The notes: generated from the sequence alone by a model not told the origin. DNA of 64,000 nt from Akkermansia muciniphila (GCA_947624785.1 CANQLV010000002.1:62001-126000); one strand, 5' to 3'. Shown: positions 1-9,650, numbered from the stretch's first letter. Translations and numbers: made by a program.

Positions 1-2325
1 GATGTAGTTGGCGTTCAGGATAGCCATTTCCGTGGCTTCCTTGAGGCCTTCCGGCCCCATCATGGAGAGGTACATCCAGCAGATGGCGGCAATGGAGGCA
101 CTTCCCCACGCTGCGGAGGCCACAGCTCCTTCCTCATGGCCCAGCGTGAGGTGGCCGGGCAGGAAGGGAACGAGGTGTTCCGCCACGCCGATGGGCCCGA
201 TGCCGGGGCCGCCGCCGCCGTGCGGCATCGCAAAAGTTTTATGCAGGTTCAGGTGGCAGACGTCTGCGCCGATGCAGCCGGGGCAGGTCAGCCCCACTTG
301 GGCGTTCATGTTGGCGCCGTCCATGTACACTTGGCCGCCGTTGGCGTGGACGATGTCACAGAGTTCCCTGATGGTTTGTTCATATACCCCGTGCGTGGAG
401 GGGTAGGTGACCATGATGCAGGAGAGGTTGTCCCGGTGGGCTTCCGCCTGGGCTTTCAGGTCCTCCATGTCGATGTTGCCGCCTTCGTCGCATTTGACGG
501 GCACCACCTTGAGGCCCGCCATGGCGGAGGAAGCGGGGTTCGTTCCGTGGGCGGAGGTTGGGATGAGGCAGACGTCGCGGTGGCCTTCTCCGGCGTGCTT
601 CTGGTAGCGGCGGATGGCCAGCAGGCCGGCGTATTCCCCCGCCGCGCCCGCGTTGGGCTGGAGGGAGACGGCGGCAAAGCCCGTGATTTTCGCCAGGCGG
701 TCGGACAGGATGGAGAGCATTTCCCGAATGCCTTCCGACTGGTCCGCCGGAACAAAGGGATGCAGGGAGCTGGTTTCCGGCCACGTGATGGGGATCATCT
801 CGGAAGCGGCGTTCAGCTTCATCGTGCAGGAACCCAGAGGGATCATGGCTTCGTTCAGGGCCAGGTCCCGTGATTCCAGACGGCGGATGTAGCGCATCAT
901 TTCCGTTTCGGAATGGTAGGAGTTGAAGGCCTTTTCCGTGCAGAAGGGCGTCTGGCGCGTATGGACTGGGGCCCAGGCGGGAGTCCCGCAGCAGCAGGGG
1001 GCGGAGGCTTCCGCGCCTGCAAGGGCGGACGCCAGCGCCGCTACGTCTGCGCAGGTAGCGGTTTCATCCAGGGAAATGGTGACGTGGTCGGCATCTGCCT
1101 TGCGGATGTTGTAGCCCGCTTCCAGGGCTTTCCGGACCATGGCGTCCGCCTGGCCGGGGACGGTCAGCAGCAGGGTATCAAAGAAGTCCTTGTTTTCAAT
1201 GGTGATGCCGGCGGCCGTGAGCGCCTTGTACAGGCTTTTGGTTTTCCGGTGGATTTCCGTGCCGATGCGCTTGAGGCCTTCCTGCCCGTGGTATACGGCG
1301 TAGAAAGCGGCGAGCACGGCCAGAAGCACCTGGGCGGTGCAGATGTTGGAGGTGGCCTTGTCACGGCGGATGTGCTGTTCCCGCGTTTGCAGGGCCAGGC
1401 GGTAGGCCGGGCGTCCCTGGGTGTCTATGGACATGCCGATGAGGCGGCCGGGCATGCGGCGCTTCAGGGCGTCCGTGCAGGACATGTAGGCGGCGTGGGG
1501 GCCGCCGAAGCCCATCGGAACGCCGAAGCGCTGCGTATTGCCGATGCAGATGTCAGCGCCGAAGGCGCCGGGCTCCCGGATGACGGTGAGGGCCATAAGG
1601 TCCGCCGCCACGACGCAGAGCGCGCCCGCGGCATGCACGCGGGAGAAGAAGTCCGTGTAGTCGCAAATGCGGCCGAGCGTGTCCGGATACTGGACAAGCG
1701 CTCCGGCCAGGTCCGCGCCGACGGAGGCGGGGTCAAAGGAGGCCCAGTCCCCCACCAGGATGTTGACGCCCTGGAAGGCGGCGCGGGTGCGGATGACGCT
1801 GATGGTCTGGGGATGGCAGGTGTCCGCCACAAAGAAGGTGTTCGCCTTCGGGCGCGCGTTCCGGCACATGGTGACGGCTTCCGAGGCAGCGGTGCCTTCA
1901 TCCAGCAGGGAGGCGTTCGCCACCGGCAGGCCCGTCAGGGAGGAAACCATGGTCTGGAAGTTCATGAGCATTTCCAGGCGCCCCTGGGCGATTTCCGGCT
2001 GATAGGGCGTGTAGGCCGTGTACCAGCCGGGATTTTCCAGTACGTTGCGCAGGATGACGGAGGGCGTGACGGTGCCGTAGTAGCCCTGGCCGATGAAGGT
2101 TTTCAGAAGCTTGTTTTTCCGGAGGATGGAACGGAGTTCCTCCAGGGCTTCCGTTTCCGATTTGGCTGCGGGCAGGTCCAGAGGCTCCTGCATCCGGATG
2201 TCTGCGGGAACGATGTCCGCAATGAGTTCATCAAGCGTTTGGTAGCCGAGGCTGTCAAGCATCTCCCGGCGTTCTTCCCCCTGGGGGCCGATGTGCCGTC
2301 TGGCAAAGTCTGAGTGGGTATTCAT
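1..2325 (-). CDS. gcvP: Glycine dehydrogenase (decarboxylating), P protein, partial
   Basis: PLP-dependent P protein of the glycine cleavage system. It decarboxylates glycine and passes the aminomethyl group to lipoyl-GcvH. Starting from ATG at 2325 the frame stays open for 775 codons to the window edge, so roughly the last 175-180 residues of a ~950-residue family protein are missing. The N-terminal half has the usual opening (FARRHIGPQ). The PLP-lysine motif LNLHKTFAMPHGGGGPG is present, with Lys at about residue 696. It is the last gene of gcvT-gcvH-gcvP, 97 bases after gcvH. Two G+C hairpins lie in that gap. The single-chain form (not the split GcvPA/GcvPB) is clear because both halves are in one frame. 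The identity is secure; only the C-terminus is unseen. Confidence 0.97.
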   Translation of the reverse strand, partial: MNTHSDFARRHIGPQGEERREMLDSLGYQTLDELIADIVPADIRMQEPLDLPAAKSETEALEELRSILRKNKLLKTFIGQGYYGTVTPSVILRNVLENPGWYTAYTPYQPEIAQGRLEMLMNFQTMVSSLTGLPVANASLLDEGTAASEAVTMCRNARPKANTFFVADTCHPQTISVIRTRAAFQGVNILVGDWASFDPASVGADLAGALVQYPDTLGRICDYTDFFSRVHAAGALCVVAADLMALTVIREPGAFGADICIGNTQRFGVPMGFGGPHAAYMSCTDALKRRMPGRLIGMSIDTQGRPAYRLALQTREQHIRRDKATSNICTAQVLLAVLAAFYAVYHGQEGLKRIGTEIHRKTKSLYKALTAAGITIENKDFFDTLLLTVPGQADAMVRKALEAGYNIRKADADHVTISLDETATCADVAALASALAGAEASAPCCCGTPAWAPVHTRQTPFCTEKAFNSYHSETEMMRYIRRLESRDLALNEAMIPLGSCTMKLNAASEMIPITWPETSSLHPFVPADQSEGIREMLSILSDRLAKITGFAAVSLQPNAGAAGEYAGLLAIRRYQKHAGEGHRDVCLIPTSAHGTNPASSAMAGLKVVPVKCDEGGNIDMEDLKAQAEAHRDNLSCIMVTYPSTHGVYEQTIRELCDIVHANGGQVYMDGANMNAQVGLTCPGCIGADVCHLNLHKTFAMPHGGGGPGIGPIGVAEHLVPFLPGHLTLGHEEGAVASAAWGSASIAAICWMYLSMMGPEGLKEATEMAILNANYI

Positions 2326-2348
2326 GTGGTATCTGGCAGGTAATGGAG

Positions 2349-2404
2349 CCCGGCCGCGGGGGCCGGGTTAAATTCAAAATGCCCCGGGATGGGATCACCG
2401 GGGC
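2349..2404 (-). promoter_or_regulatory. Pair of hairpins in the gcvH-gcvP gap
   Basis: Two perfect 7-bp inverted repeats sit side by side. One is CCCGGCC/GGCCGGG at 2349-2367 with a 5-base loop. The other is GCCCCGG/CCGGGGC at 2381-2404 with a 10-base loop. Read on the minus strand, the second is followed by ATTTTGAATTT, a weak U-rich tract. They could attenuate transcription or protect the upstream gcvTH mRNA. The stems are seen directly; the role is inferred. Confidence 0.5.
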
Positions 2405-2422
2405 GGGGGAAGGAGGAACGGG

Positions 2423-2803
2423 TCAGGAGCAATATTCCTCGTAGTCCGTGGCGTTCATCATGTCTTCCGTTTCCGTGGGAACGTCCAGGCGGATTTTGTA
2501 CAGCCAGCCTGCGCCGTAGGGATCGGAGTTGATGAGGGAGGGATCATTGGAAAGCTCTTCATTCACTTCCAGGATTTCACCGGAAACGGGGGTGTACACG
2601 TCACTGGCGGCCTTGACGGATTCCACGACGGCGACGGGATCGCCGGCGGCAACGGTGGCGCCTACTTCGGGAAGGTCTACAAAGACTACATCGGAGAGTT
2701 CCGCCTGTGCATGGTCTGAGATGCCGATGGTGCCGATGTCCCCGTCAATTTCAATCCATTCGTGGTCTTTGGAATACAGCAGATTTTCTGGTACGTCGTG
2801 CAT
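2423..2803 (-). CDS. gcvH: Glycine cleavage system H protein
   Basis: Small lipoyl carrier of the glycine cleavage system. It shuttles the aminomethyl intermediate between the P, T and L proteins. The 126-residue length is normal for the family. The lipoylation motif [16 protein letters not shown] is intact with the modified Lys at residue 64, and the flanking beta-sheet core ([13 protein letters not shown]) is typical. The gene lies 70 bases after gcvT and is transcribed with it. No riboswitch-sized leader occurs between gcvT and gcvH. The C-terminus ends [12 protein letters not shown]. Confidence 0.97.
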   Translation of the reverse strand: MHDVPENLLYSKDHEWIEIDGDIGTIGISDHAQAELSDVVFVDLPEVGATVAAGDPVAVVESVKAASDVYTPVSGEILEVNEELSNDPSLINSDPYGAGWLYKIRLDVPTETEDMMNATDYEEYCS

Positions 2804-2873
2804 AAGATGTAATTGTTTGAGGTGAGAGTGTAGTAAAATGCAGTGTTTGTCAGTTTATTTTTGCGCCGTAGTG

Positions 2874-3959
2874 TCAGCCTTTCTTGTAAAAGGGTTTTTT
2901 AACTACCACGGCAGGGAATTTCCTTCCCCTTACGTCAATTTCCAGCTCGGTGCCGACCTTGGCATGGGCGACAGGCAGGTAAGCCAGGGCAATGCCCTTC
3001 ATCAGTGAAGGAGAGAGCACGCCGCTGGTAAGTTCTCCGATGGCTTCTCCTCCGGGAACGTGAACGGCATAGTGGGCGCGGGGAGGAGCTCCCTTGCCGG
3101 TGTATTCAATAGCCACCAGGCGCCGGGTGAGGCCGTTGGCTTTCTGTTCACGAAGAATATCGGCGCCGGTGAAGTCCGTATCCAGCGCGCAGAAGAAGCC
3201 GAGCCCGGCTTCCAGAGGCGTTTTGTCCGGAGCGAGGTCGGAACCGTTCAGAGGATAGCACATTTCCAGGCGCAGGCTGTCGCGGGCGCCCAGGCCGCAG
3301 GGCTTGGCTCCTGCGTCAAGGAAGGCTTCAAACCATTTGACACCTTCCCGGGCCGGACAGAAGAATTCAAAGCCGTCTTCCCCGGTATAGCCGGTGCGGC
3401 AGACGAGGAGGTCCGTTCCGTCCACCGTGATGCGGGAGATGCCGTTGCGGGGGGGAAGTTCCACTCCGGGAATGACGCGGGCGAAGACTTCCCCGCATTT
3501 GGGGCCCTGGACGGCCAGGCCCACGTATTCGTCGGAATGGTTTTCCAAGACTACGTCCGCGGGCTTGTGGGCGGAGAGCCACGCGAAGTCTTCGTTAATC
3601 TTGGAGGCGTTCACCACCACGAAGAAGGTTTCCGGCTCCATCCGGTACAGGATGAGGTCATCAATGACTCCGGCCCGGTCATTGAGCATGATGGAGTATT
3701 GCCCCTGGCCGATGTTCAGTTTATTGATGTCATTGGTCAGCATGGAGTTCAGCCATGCCGCCGCCGCGGCGCCGGCCACCGTGAACTGGCCCATGTGGGA
3801 GATGTCAAAAATGCCGCAGGCTTCGCGCACGGCTTTGTGTTCGTCCAGGATGCCGGTGTACTGCACCGGCATGTTCCAGCCGGCGAAGGGAACCATTCTG
3901 GCTCCCAGTTCAGCGTGCTTGGCTGCCAAAGGGGTGGATTTGACGTCGGAATCAGTCAT
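2874..3959 (-). CDS. gcvT: Aminomethyltransferase, glycine cleavage T protein
   Basis: Tetrahydrofolate-dependent T protein. It releases ammonia from aminomethyl-lipoyl-GcvH and forms 5,10-methylene-THF. At 361 residues it is family length. Hallmarks are HAELGARMVPFAGWNMPVQY near the N-terminus, DISHMGQF, CRTGYTGEDGFE mid-protein and the C-terminal barrel ending VVVKKPFYKKG. It is first of the gcvTHP set. The 75-base gap to the end of ychF has no room for a glycine riboswitch, so transcription may start in that gap or come through from ychF. Confidence 0.97.
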   Translation of the reverse strand: MTDSDVKSTPLAAKHAELGARMVPFAGWNMPVQYTGILDEHKAVREACGIFDISHMGQFTVAGAAAAAWLNSMLTNDINKLNIGQGQYSIMLNDRAGVIDDLILYRMEPETFFVVVNASKINEDFAWLSAHKPADVVLENHSDEYVGLAVQGPKCGEVFARVIPGVELPPRNGISRITVDGTDLLVCRTGYTGEDGFEFFCPAREGVKWFEAFLDAGAKPCGLGARDSLRLEMCYPLNGSDLAPDKTPLEAGLGFFCALDTDFTGADILREQKANGLTRRLVAIEYTGKGAPPRAHYAVHVPGGEAIGELTSGVLSPSLMKGIALAYLPVAHAKVGTELEIDVRGRKFPAVVVKKPFYKKG

Positions 3960-4034
3960 GAGGCGATGTGAAGGTTATGAGCAATCTGCTCTCTGCATCA
4001 GGAAAAGTCAATGGAATTCCGGTAAAGCTTTGGG

Positions 4035-5156
4035 CTAAACATTGAAGCGGAATTCGACCACGTCTCCATCCTTGACGACATATTCCTTTCCTTCAATGCG
4101 CAGCTTGCCGTGCTCCCGCGCTCCCGCCTTGCCGCCGCAGGATACCAGGTCATCGTAATGCACCACTTCCGCAGCGATGAAGCCGCGTTCAAAATCCGTG
4201 TGGATGACGCCCGCCGCCTGGGGGGCCTTGGCCCCGGCCGGGATGGTCCAGGCCCGCGTTTCCTTGACTCCGGTGGTGAGGTAGGTGCGCAGGCCCAGAA
4301 GGTGGTACACGGCGCGGATGAGGTCGGAAACGCCGGAGTCCTGCACGCCCAGGGATTCCAGGAATTCGCGGGCTTCTTCCTCCGAGACGTCGATGAGCTC
4401 TTCTTCAATCCGGGCGGAGATGACAATGGCTTCCGCGTTGTGGTGTTCCGCCACGTATTTTTTCACCTGGGAGACGTAGGGGTGCGCGTCCGGATTGTTG
4501 ATGGCGTCCGCCAGTTCGTCTTCATTGACGTTGCAGGCAAAGATGCTTTTTTTGCCCGAAAGGAGCTGGAAGGAATGGAGCAGCTTGCGTTCGTCGTCAT
4601 CCAGCTGCGCTTCAAAGGTGAGGGCCGGATTGCCTTCATTCAGGTGGGGCAGCAGCTTGGTGATGAGGGCTACCTCCGCCTTGGCTTCCTTGTCTCCGCT
4701 GCGGGCCTTGCGCTCCCGGGAGGAAAGCCTTTTGTCCATGGTGGCGATGTCCGCCAGAATTAGTTCCGAATTGATGATTTCAATGTCGCGCAGGGGGTTC
4801 ACGGAACCGAGCTCGTGGATGATATCGTCATTGTCAAAGCAGCGCACCACCTGCACAATGGCGTCCACTTCACGGATGTTCGCCAGGAACTGGTTGCCCA
4901 GGCCTGCTCCTTCCGAGGCGCCCTTGACCAGGCCGGCAATGTCCACGAATTCAATAAGGGTGGGGATGATTTTTTCAGAGCCGGACATGTCGGAAAGCAC
5001 TTGCAGGCGGGAGTCCGGCACCGTGACCATGCCCACGTTCGGGTCAATGGTGCAGAAAGGATAATTGGCCGCCTGGGCCTTGCGGGTCCTGGTGACCGCG
5101 TTGAAGAGGGTGGACTTGCCGACGTTGGGGAGACCTACAATACCTGCCTGTAACAT
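4035..5156 (-). CDS. ychF: YchF/OLA1-family ribosome-associated ATPase
   Basis: P-loop protein of the Obg-related YchF family, which prefers ATP and binds the ribosome. The 373 residues are close to the family's ~363. Walker A is GLPNVGKST at residues 8-16. The usual NKxD specificity motif is replaced by NVNEDE, the known reason for ATP preference. The C-terminal TGS domain is complete and ends EFRFNV. It is 58 bases from the carboxypeptidase gene behind it and 75 from gcvT ahead, all on one strand, so it may share transcripts with either. Confidence 0.96.
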   Translation of the reverse strand: MLQAGIVGLPNVGKSTLFNAVTRTRKAQAANYPFCTIDPNVGMVTVPDSRLQVLSDMSGSEKIIPTLIEFVDIAGLVKGASEGAGLGNQFLANIREVDAIVQVVRCFDNDDIIHELGSVNPLRDIEIINSELILADIATMDKRLSSRERKARSGDKEAKAEVALITKLLPHLNEGNPALTFEAQLDDDERKLLHSFQLLSGKKSIFACNVNEDELADAINNPDAHPYVSQVKKYVAEHHNAEAIVISARIEEELIDVSEEEAREFLESLGVQDSGVSDLIRAVYHLLGLRTYLTTGVKETRAWTIPAGAKAPQAAGVIHTDFERGFIAAEVVHYDDLVSCGGKAGAREHGKLRIEGKEYVVKDGDVVEFRFNV

Positions 5157-5214
5157 AGGCAGGACTGATAGCGGCTCACGCCGTGAAAGTCAAATACCAA
5201 TTGCCTCCGTGCAT

Positions 5215-6138
5215 TTATGCGGCGTCCCCCAGGGCCCATTTGAGCAGGTTTTCCGATTCCGTCCAGATGCGGGACGGATGGCAGCCGAGAACGACGACGA
5301 TGACATGGCGGCCGTTGAAGCCGGCGGAGGAGACCAGGCAGCGGCCGGCGGCGTTCGTGTAGCCGGTTTTCATGCCGGTGACCCACGGGTGCTGGGTGAG
5401 CAGCTTGTTGGTGTTTCTCAGCAGAAGCGTCTTGCCGTTGGCACGGGTGAAGGCGTACTGGCGTTTGCAGATGATGTTGCGCAGTTCCGGATTGCGGTAG
5501 ACGTAATAGGCGCAGCGGGCCATGTCAATGGCGGTGGAGTACTGGTCCGCGGGGAGACCGTTGGGGTTGACGAAGCGGGAGTTGTACATGCCCATCTGGC
5601 GCGCCTTGGCGTTCATCAACTGGGCGAAACGGGGTACGGAACCCGCCGTGTCGCGGGCCAGGGCCACGGCTACGTCATTGAAGCTGCGGATCATCAGGGC
5701 ATTGAGCAGTTCCCGGCGGGAATAGACTTCTCCGGCGCGGAAGCCCAGCTTGGTGGGGTCTGCCTTGGTGTCGGAAGGCTGGATAACCACCTTCCTGTCC
5801 AGGCTGCCGTGTTCAAGCACGACCATGGCCGTCACGAGTTTCTGCGTGCTGGCTACCTGGCGGTGCTGCAGTCCGTTGTGGGAGAAAAGCACTTTTCCGG
5901 TGAGGGCGTCCATGACGCAGGCGCTGGCGCAGCGGGGCGTGCGCGGGGCGCTCGGCGGAATGGCCACCGGGCGCGTGGGAAAGTTGGCGGGACGGGGAAG
6001 GGCGTTGGCTACCGGCTGGGAAAGCTGTGGGGGAACAGGCGTTGCCAGGGGGATGTAATCACTTGAATCCCCATACGATTGGCAGCTCGTGGAGCTCAGG
6101 CAAAGGGTGAATCCTGCGAGAAGGGCGAACAAACGCAT
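5215..6138 (-). CDS. D-alanyl-D-alanine carboxypeptidase (S11 family)
   Basis: Serine penicillin-binding protein of the DacA/PBP5 type that trims the terminal D-Ala from peptidoglycan peptides. All three active-site motifs are present in the 307-residue chain: STQK (Ser97, Lys100), SFN (Ser152-Asn154) and KTG (257-259). The N-terminus is an export signal ending LSSTSC, a weak lipobox, so it may be an outer- or inner-membrane lipoprotein (inferred). A Pro-rich linker of about 45 residues precedes the catalytic domain. The C-terminal anchoring domain of PBP5 is absent; the protein ends soon after KTG, like many short S11 enzymes. A strong hairpin terminator lies just upstream. Confidence 0.92.
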   Translation of the reverse strand: MRLFALLAGFTLCLSSTSCQSYGDSSDYIPLATPVPPQLSQPVANALPRPANFPTRPVAIPPSAPRTPRCASACVMDALTGKVLFSHNGLQHRQVASTQKLVTAMVVLEHGSLDRKVVIQPSDTKADPTKLGFRAGEVYSRRELLNALMIRSFNDVAVALARDTAGSVPRFAQLMNAKARQMGMYNSRFVNPNGLPADQYSTAIDMARCAYYVYRNPELRNIICKRQYAFTRANGKTLLLRNTNKLLTQHPWVTGMKTGYTNAAGRCLVSSAGFNGRHVIVVVLGCHPSRIWTESENLLKWALGDAA

Positions 6139-6205
6139 GTCTTGTTGCTACAGTAAGAAGTTTCATTCATCAAGCCCAAACTCCGCATTTGAAAGGGAGT
6201 TGGAC

Positions 6206-6245
6206 AAAAAAAGGCCGCGGGTTGTTCGATCCGCGGCCTTTTCTC
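6206..6245. terminator. Bidirectional hairpin terminator
   Basis: AAGGCCGCGG and CCGCGGCCTT form a 10-bp stem around a 10-base loop. There is an A-run on the left and a T-run on the right, so it can act on both strands. It sits upstream of the carboxypeptidase gene and insulates the long gap that follows. Confidence 0.8.
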
Positions 6246-6702
6246 TCTATTAACTACCTATGGAACCAAAAACCACCCTGGACGGATTTTGAGTTACTTT
6301 TCCCACCCGTCGGATAGATCTTGTGAAGGGTGAGACTTGATCCCGCAAAAAGACGTTCAAAATATGTCCGTAAACGGTTATTATTTTAAGAGATATTCCT
6401 GCATGTTTTTATCTTTGACTTAATATAAATACGTTATGTGGTTTTGGCCTTGCGTGTGCTGCCTGTTGCAGGCATGAAAGTTCTTCCGCAGGCCTTGAAG
6501 CGGGGAGCTTCCCTTGTTGACATATTTAATTTATGGAATGATAACTGTTAGGAGGTAGCTTGAAGGCTTTTTTAGATGTTTGAGAGTATTTGTTTTGCAT
6601 CCGGAGAAGAAAGTTTTTTTGGTGGAGGCGGACCGGAAGCAAAGAAAAAAGTTATTGCGGAGCATAGACGATTATGGTTTCTTACCATAAATTTGAATCA
6701 TC
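6246..6702. other. A+T-rich intergenic region
   Basis: About 450 bases with no supported gene. They lie between the terminator near 6206-6245 and the start of the secreted-protein gene at 6703. A promoter-like pair is present near 6517-6545. A TTG-started frame after AGGAGG (6550) ends after seven codons, and a 70-codon frame at 6576 overlaps the next gene out of register. Neither is convincing. Confidence 0.5.
6517..6545 (+). promoter_or_regulatory. Putative sigma70-type promoter
   Basis: A perfect TTGACA at 6517-6522 is separated by 17 bases from GATAAC (4 of 6 to consensus). The expected start point is about 150 bases before the secreted-protein gene at 6703, giving a long leader. Pattern match only. 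Confidence 0.45.
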
Positions 6703-7317
6703 ATGAAAGCTTCCGTCCTGTTTTTGTCACTGGCAGCCTCCTGCATGGCCTGCGCCGAAGTTCTTCCGTTCAAGACTCCTTCTTTTGATACCAAGAGATG
6801 CGCTGACAGCGCCAAGTCCTCCGTGTCCATGGAGCAGAAGGAAACGTGCGTTGAGGTGAAGCTGGCGGACGGGGAGGACGGCATGGAGGTAATGGTTCCC
6901 TTCCGGGACAAGAATGATTACAGCAACCTGGCCGTTTTTGAAAAGGCGTTTGCCAAGGAGAATGTTTCAAAGAAGCTTGATGTTTTGAAGAAGGCGGAGC
7001 CGAGGCTGGTCAAGACCATGATCCGTGGCAAGGAGGTGAAATGCCCGGTGGTGCCGCTCGTTTCCCCGATCAAGGGGGAAGACGGCTTGATGCTGGCGCT
7101 TTTCCTGGCGTCCTATGAAAAGATAGATTTCAAGGCCCAGCAGGAAGGCCGTTTTCAGAAGAAAAGAAACCCGGACGACATCAAGTTTGTGTATGGAGTG
7201 ATTTTTGAAGTTTCCGACCCTGTCTCCAAGAAGAAGCTGGCCGTCCCCGTCAAGTGGGAGCAGGCGGAGACGATTTCCGCCTGGATTGATGCCGTGCGCA
7301 AGGAGGTTAAGCAGTAG
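6703..7317 (+). CDS. Secreted protein of unknown function
   Basis: I do not recognise this 204-residue protein. Residues 1-18 are a clear signal peptide (short basic start, hydrophobic LFLSLAASCMA, small residues before Glu), so it is exported. The mature part is rich in Lys, Glu and Val and has no cysteines beyond two near the N-terminus. No catalytic motif or membrane segment is visible. The start ATG opens the signal peptide directly, with no good Shine-Dalgarno ahead of it. It stands alone between a terminator and the convergent dprA gene. Confidence 0.75.
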   Translation: MKASVLFLSLAASCMACAEVLPFKTPSFDTKRCADSAKSSVSMEQKETCVEVKLADGEDGMEVMVPFRDKNDYSNLAVFEKAFAKENVSKKLDVLKKAEPRLVKTMIRGKEVKCPVVPLVSPIKGEDGLMLALFLASYEKIDFKAQQEGRFQKKRNPDDIKFVYGVIFEVSDPVSKKKLAVPVKWEQAETISAWIDAVRKEVKQ

Positions 7318-7413
7318 GAGCTTTTTCCCTGTTCCTTTTAACCGTGTTGACGCACGCCGCCGCCGTTCGGGGGGCTGCCTTTGTTGAGGCATTACCGGGA
7401 AGGGGGGAACTGT

Positions 7414-8541
7414 CTAGTGCTCCTTGTGGTTGATGGAAAAGTATCCGCCTGCATCCGGCGTGATTTGGCCTGCAATTTGCATTCTGGACAGAAGCGGCGT
7501 AATGGCGCATGCCGGTTTTCCCAGTGAGGCGCAGAGGGTGTCAATGGTGTTGAAGCCCAGCCTGACGGCGTGGAGGATTTCCTTTTCCTCCGCAGAGGGA
7601 GGAAGGGGAGGCGCGGCGGCGGAAAGGGAGGATGAGGAGAAAAGAGGCAGACCCTGTTCCGGTGCGGTCCATTTCATGTCATGCAGGATGTCGGTGGCAC
7701 TGGCGGCCAGCGTGGCTCCGTCCCGGATGAGGGCGTGGCAGCCGTCGGAGGAATGCCGGTCAACCGGGCCGGGAATGCAGAAGACCTCCCGTCCCTGTTC
7801 CCCTGCCGTCCGCGCCGTGATCAGGGCTCCGCTGCGTCCGGAGGCTTCCACCACCAGCGTCGCGCGGCTCCAGCCGCTCACAATGCGGTTGCGCATGGGA
7901 AAGGTGGTGCGGGAGGGCGGCAGCTCCATCGGGAACTCGGAGACTACCGCTCCATGGCCGTCCGCAATGCGCTGCGCCAGGTTTCTGTTTTCCCGGGGAT
8001 ATAGCCTGTTGAGCCCCGCTCCGATGACGGCGACGGTGCGTCCTCCTGCATCCAGGGCTCCCGTATGGGCCTCCGTATCCACGCCGCGCGCCAGTCCGGA
8101 AATGACGGTTACCCCGGCTTCCGCCAAATCATGAGAGACGGTTCTGGCGCATAGCCTGCCGTAGTGGGTGGCCATGCGTGAGCCGACGACGGCGATGGAG
8201 CGTTCGGAATCCCCCGCGGTCCAGGATCCCCAGGAATAAAGGACGATGGGAGGATCCGGCAGATCGCGCAGGGCGGCGGGGTAGGAGGCGTCAAAGACCG
8301 TGGTGATTGCGGCCCCCGCCTTGTCCGCCAGTTCCAGCTCCCGGTGCGGATTGACGATGCTCCGCCAGGAGGAGATGTGGCGCGCCAGCTGTGCCCCGAT
8401 GCCGGGAATTTCCATCAGCATGGAGGCCGGGGCTTCCAGAACCAGTTCCGGAGAGGCGAATACCTGCATGAGGCGCATGACTCTGACGGGTCCCAGCCCC
8501 GGTATCAGGTTCAGGGTTATGGCGGCTTCCCGGGGCGTCAT
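7414..8541 (-). CDS. dprA: DNA-processing protein DprA/Smf
   Basis: Single-strand DNA-binding protein that loads RecA onto incoming DNA during natural transformation. The 375 residues have an N-terminal helix-hairpin-helix region (LIPGLGPVRVMRLMQVF, IPGIGAQLARHI) and then the Rossmann-like domain with GSRMATHYG, SGLARGVDTEAH, GAGLNRLYPREN and FPMRNRIVSG. A C-terminal winged-helix-like segment follows (residues ~310-375). Its start overlaps the glycosyltransferase stop as ATGA, so the two are translationally coupled. DprA is widespread even in species not known to be competent; no other competence gene apart from cinA is in the window. Confidence 0.95.
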   Translation of the reverse strand: MTPREAAITLNLIPGLGPVRVMRLMQVFASPELVLEAPASMLMEIPGIGAQLARHISSWRSIVNPHRELELADKAGAAITTVFDASYPAALRDLPDPPIVLYSWGSWTAGDSERSIAVVGSRMATHYGRLCARTVSHDLAEAGVTVISGLARGVDTEAHTGALDAGGRTVAVIGAGLNRLYPRENRNLAQRIADGHGAVVSEFPMELPPSRTTFPMRNRIVSGWSRATLVVEASGRSGALITARTAGEQGREVFCIPGPVDRHSSDGCHALIRDGATLAASATDILHDMKWTAPEQGLPLFSSSSLSAAAPPLPPSAEEKEILHAVRLGFNTIDTLCASLGKPACAITPLLSRMQIAGQITPDAGGYFSINHKEH

Positions 8542-9650
8542 GAATAAGGGGTCAGTTCCTGGTAAACGTCCAGATGGGCCTGAATCATATCCTCCATCTT
8601 GTAAGGGGAGGGTATTTGCCGGGGCAGGGGCGGAGGCTGGGCGTACCAGCGGGAAAGCAGGTCGGCCATGGCGGAGGTGTCCCCCACGGCGATGTTTCCT
8701 TCCGGCAGGAAGGAGTCCAGTTGTTCCTTGACTCCGCCGTGGGCGTATCCGGCAACGGGCCTGCCCAGGGCGAGCGCCTCAAGGGTTGATTTGCCGAAGG
8801 CTTCCGGGCTTTTGGTCAGGGAAAGGGTGACGGAGCACGTGGAAATGATGTCCCGCAGATCCTGGCGGTGGCCGGTCCAGGTGAAGGCGTGGGAGACGCC
8901 GGCCCGCTCGATTTCCCGGAGGACTTCGTTTTTATATTCTTCCTTTCCCTTTTTAGTCTCTCCCACGATGACGGCGTGGGCCGGAATTCCCCGTTCCAGA
9001 AGCTGTCTGACAATGGGAATCAGGTCTAATTGCCCTTTCAGGCGCGTGATGCGGCCCGGCAGGCACAGGGTGAATTTCCCCTTGAGTTCGGGATAGGACA
9101 TGTGCCAGCCCGTGAGCCATTCCCGGGAGGGGGAGTAGTCCGGGTGGTGCTGGTCCGGGGAAATGGCGTTGGGGATGATTCTGATGTGGTCCTCGGGAGT
9201 GGACGGATAATGGGTGAGGATGTAGTCCCTGATGCAGTTGGAAACGGCGATTACCCGTTCCCCCCGGCTCATGATGGCGGAGTACCGGTTGACGGAATAG
9301 AAGCCGTGCACGCTGGTGACGAGGCCGGGCCTGTCTTCCGGCGGCAGTTTTTTCCACGCCAGGTAACCCACCCAGGCGGGAACGCGGGAATGGAGATGCA
9401 GGATGTCCGGCCTGACGGCCTGGAGCAGGGCGCGGAGGGCGCCGATTCGGAAGAAGGTGGCAAGGCTTTTTTTGCCGATCGGCATCAGGATGTGGCGGGA
9501 GCCTTCCTTTTCCAGCCGGGGCACCAGGCGTCCGCCGCCGGAGACGACGATGTTTTCCACGCCCCGGGCGGAAAGGCCGCTGCCCAGTTCCATGACGACT
9601 TGTTCCACGCCGCCGGATTCCATGGAGGGGACGAGATGTACTATTTTCAT
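8538..9650 (-). CDS. Family-4-type glycosyltransferase
   Basis: GT-B fold glycosyltransferase, about 370 residues. The N-terminal acceptor domain starts MKIVHLVPSMESGGVEQVV, typical of GT4 enzymes. The C-terminal donor domain carries the E-x7-E type signature in SPEAFGKSTLEALALGRPV. I chose ATG at 9650, not the upstream ATG at 9758. The 9650 start overlaps the preceding stop as ATGA and begins exactly at the conserved beta-strand; the upstream 36 residues are Pro/Arg/Ser-rich and unlike the family. Its partner upstream is an ELM1-like protein, so an envelope sugar substrate (LPS or another surface glycan) is the likely role. Donor and acceptor cannot be told from sequence. Confidence 0.9.
   Translation of the reverse strand: MKIVHLVPSMESGGVEQVVMELGSGLSARGVENIVVSGGGRLVPRLEKEGSRHILMPIGKKSLATFFRIGALRALLQAVRPDILHLHSRVPAWVGYLAWKKLPPEDRPGLVTSVHGFYSVNRYSAIMSRGERVIAVSNCIRDYILTHYPSTPEDHIRIIPNAISPDQHHPDYSPSREWLTGWHMSYPELKGKFTLCLPGRITRLKGQLDLIPIVRQLLERGIPAHAVIVGETKKGKEEYKNEVLREIERAGVSHAFTWTGHRQDLRDIISTCSVTLSLTKSPEAFGKSTLEALALGRPVAGYAHGGVKEQLDSFLPEGNIAVGDTSAMADLLSRWYAQPPPLPRQIPSPYKMEDMIQAHLDVYQELTPYS

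Noticed and set aside
913..2313. Long plus-strand frame opposite gcvP
   Set aside because: Shadow of the conserved P-protein gene.
3960..4034. Glycine riboswitch before gcvT
   Set aside because: Only 75 bases lie between gcvT and ychF, too little for the tandem aptamers.
6576..6788. 70-codon frame ahead of the secreted protein
   Set aside because: It overlaps the start of a better gene out of frame and has no domain or close ribosome site.
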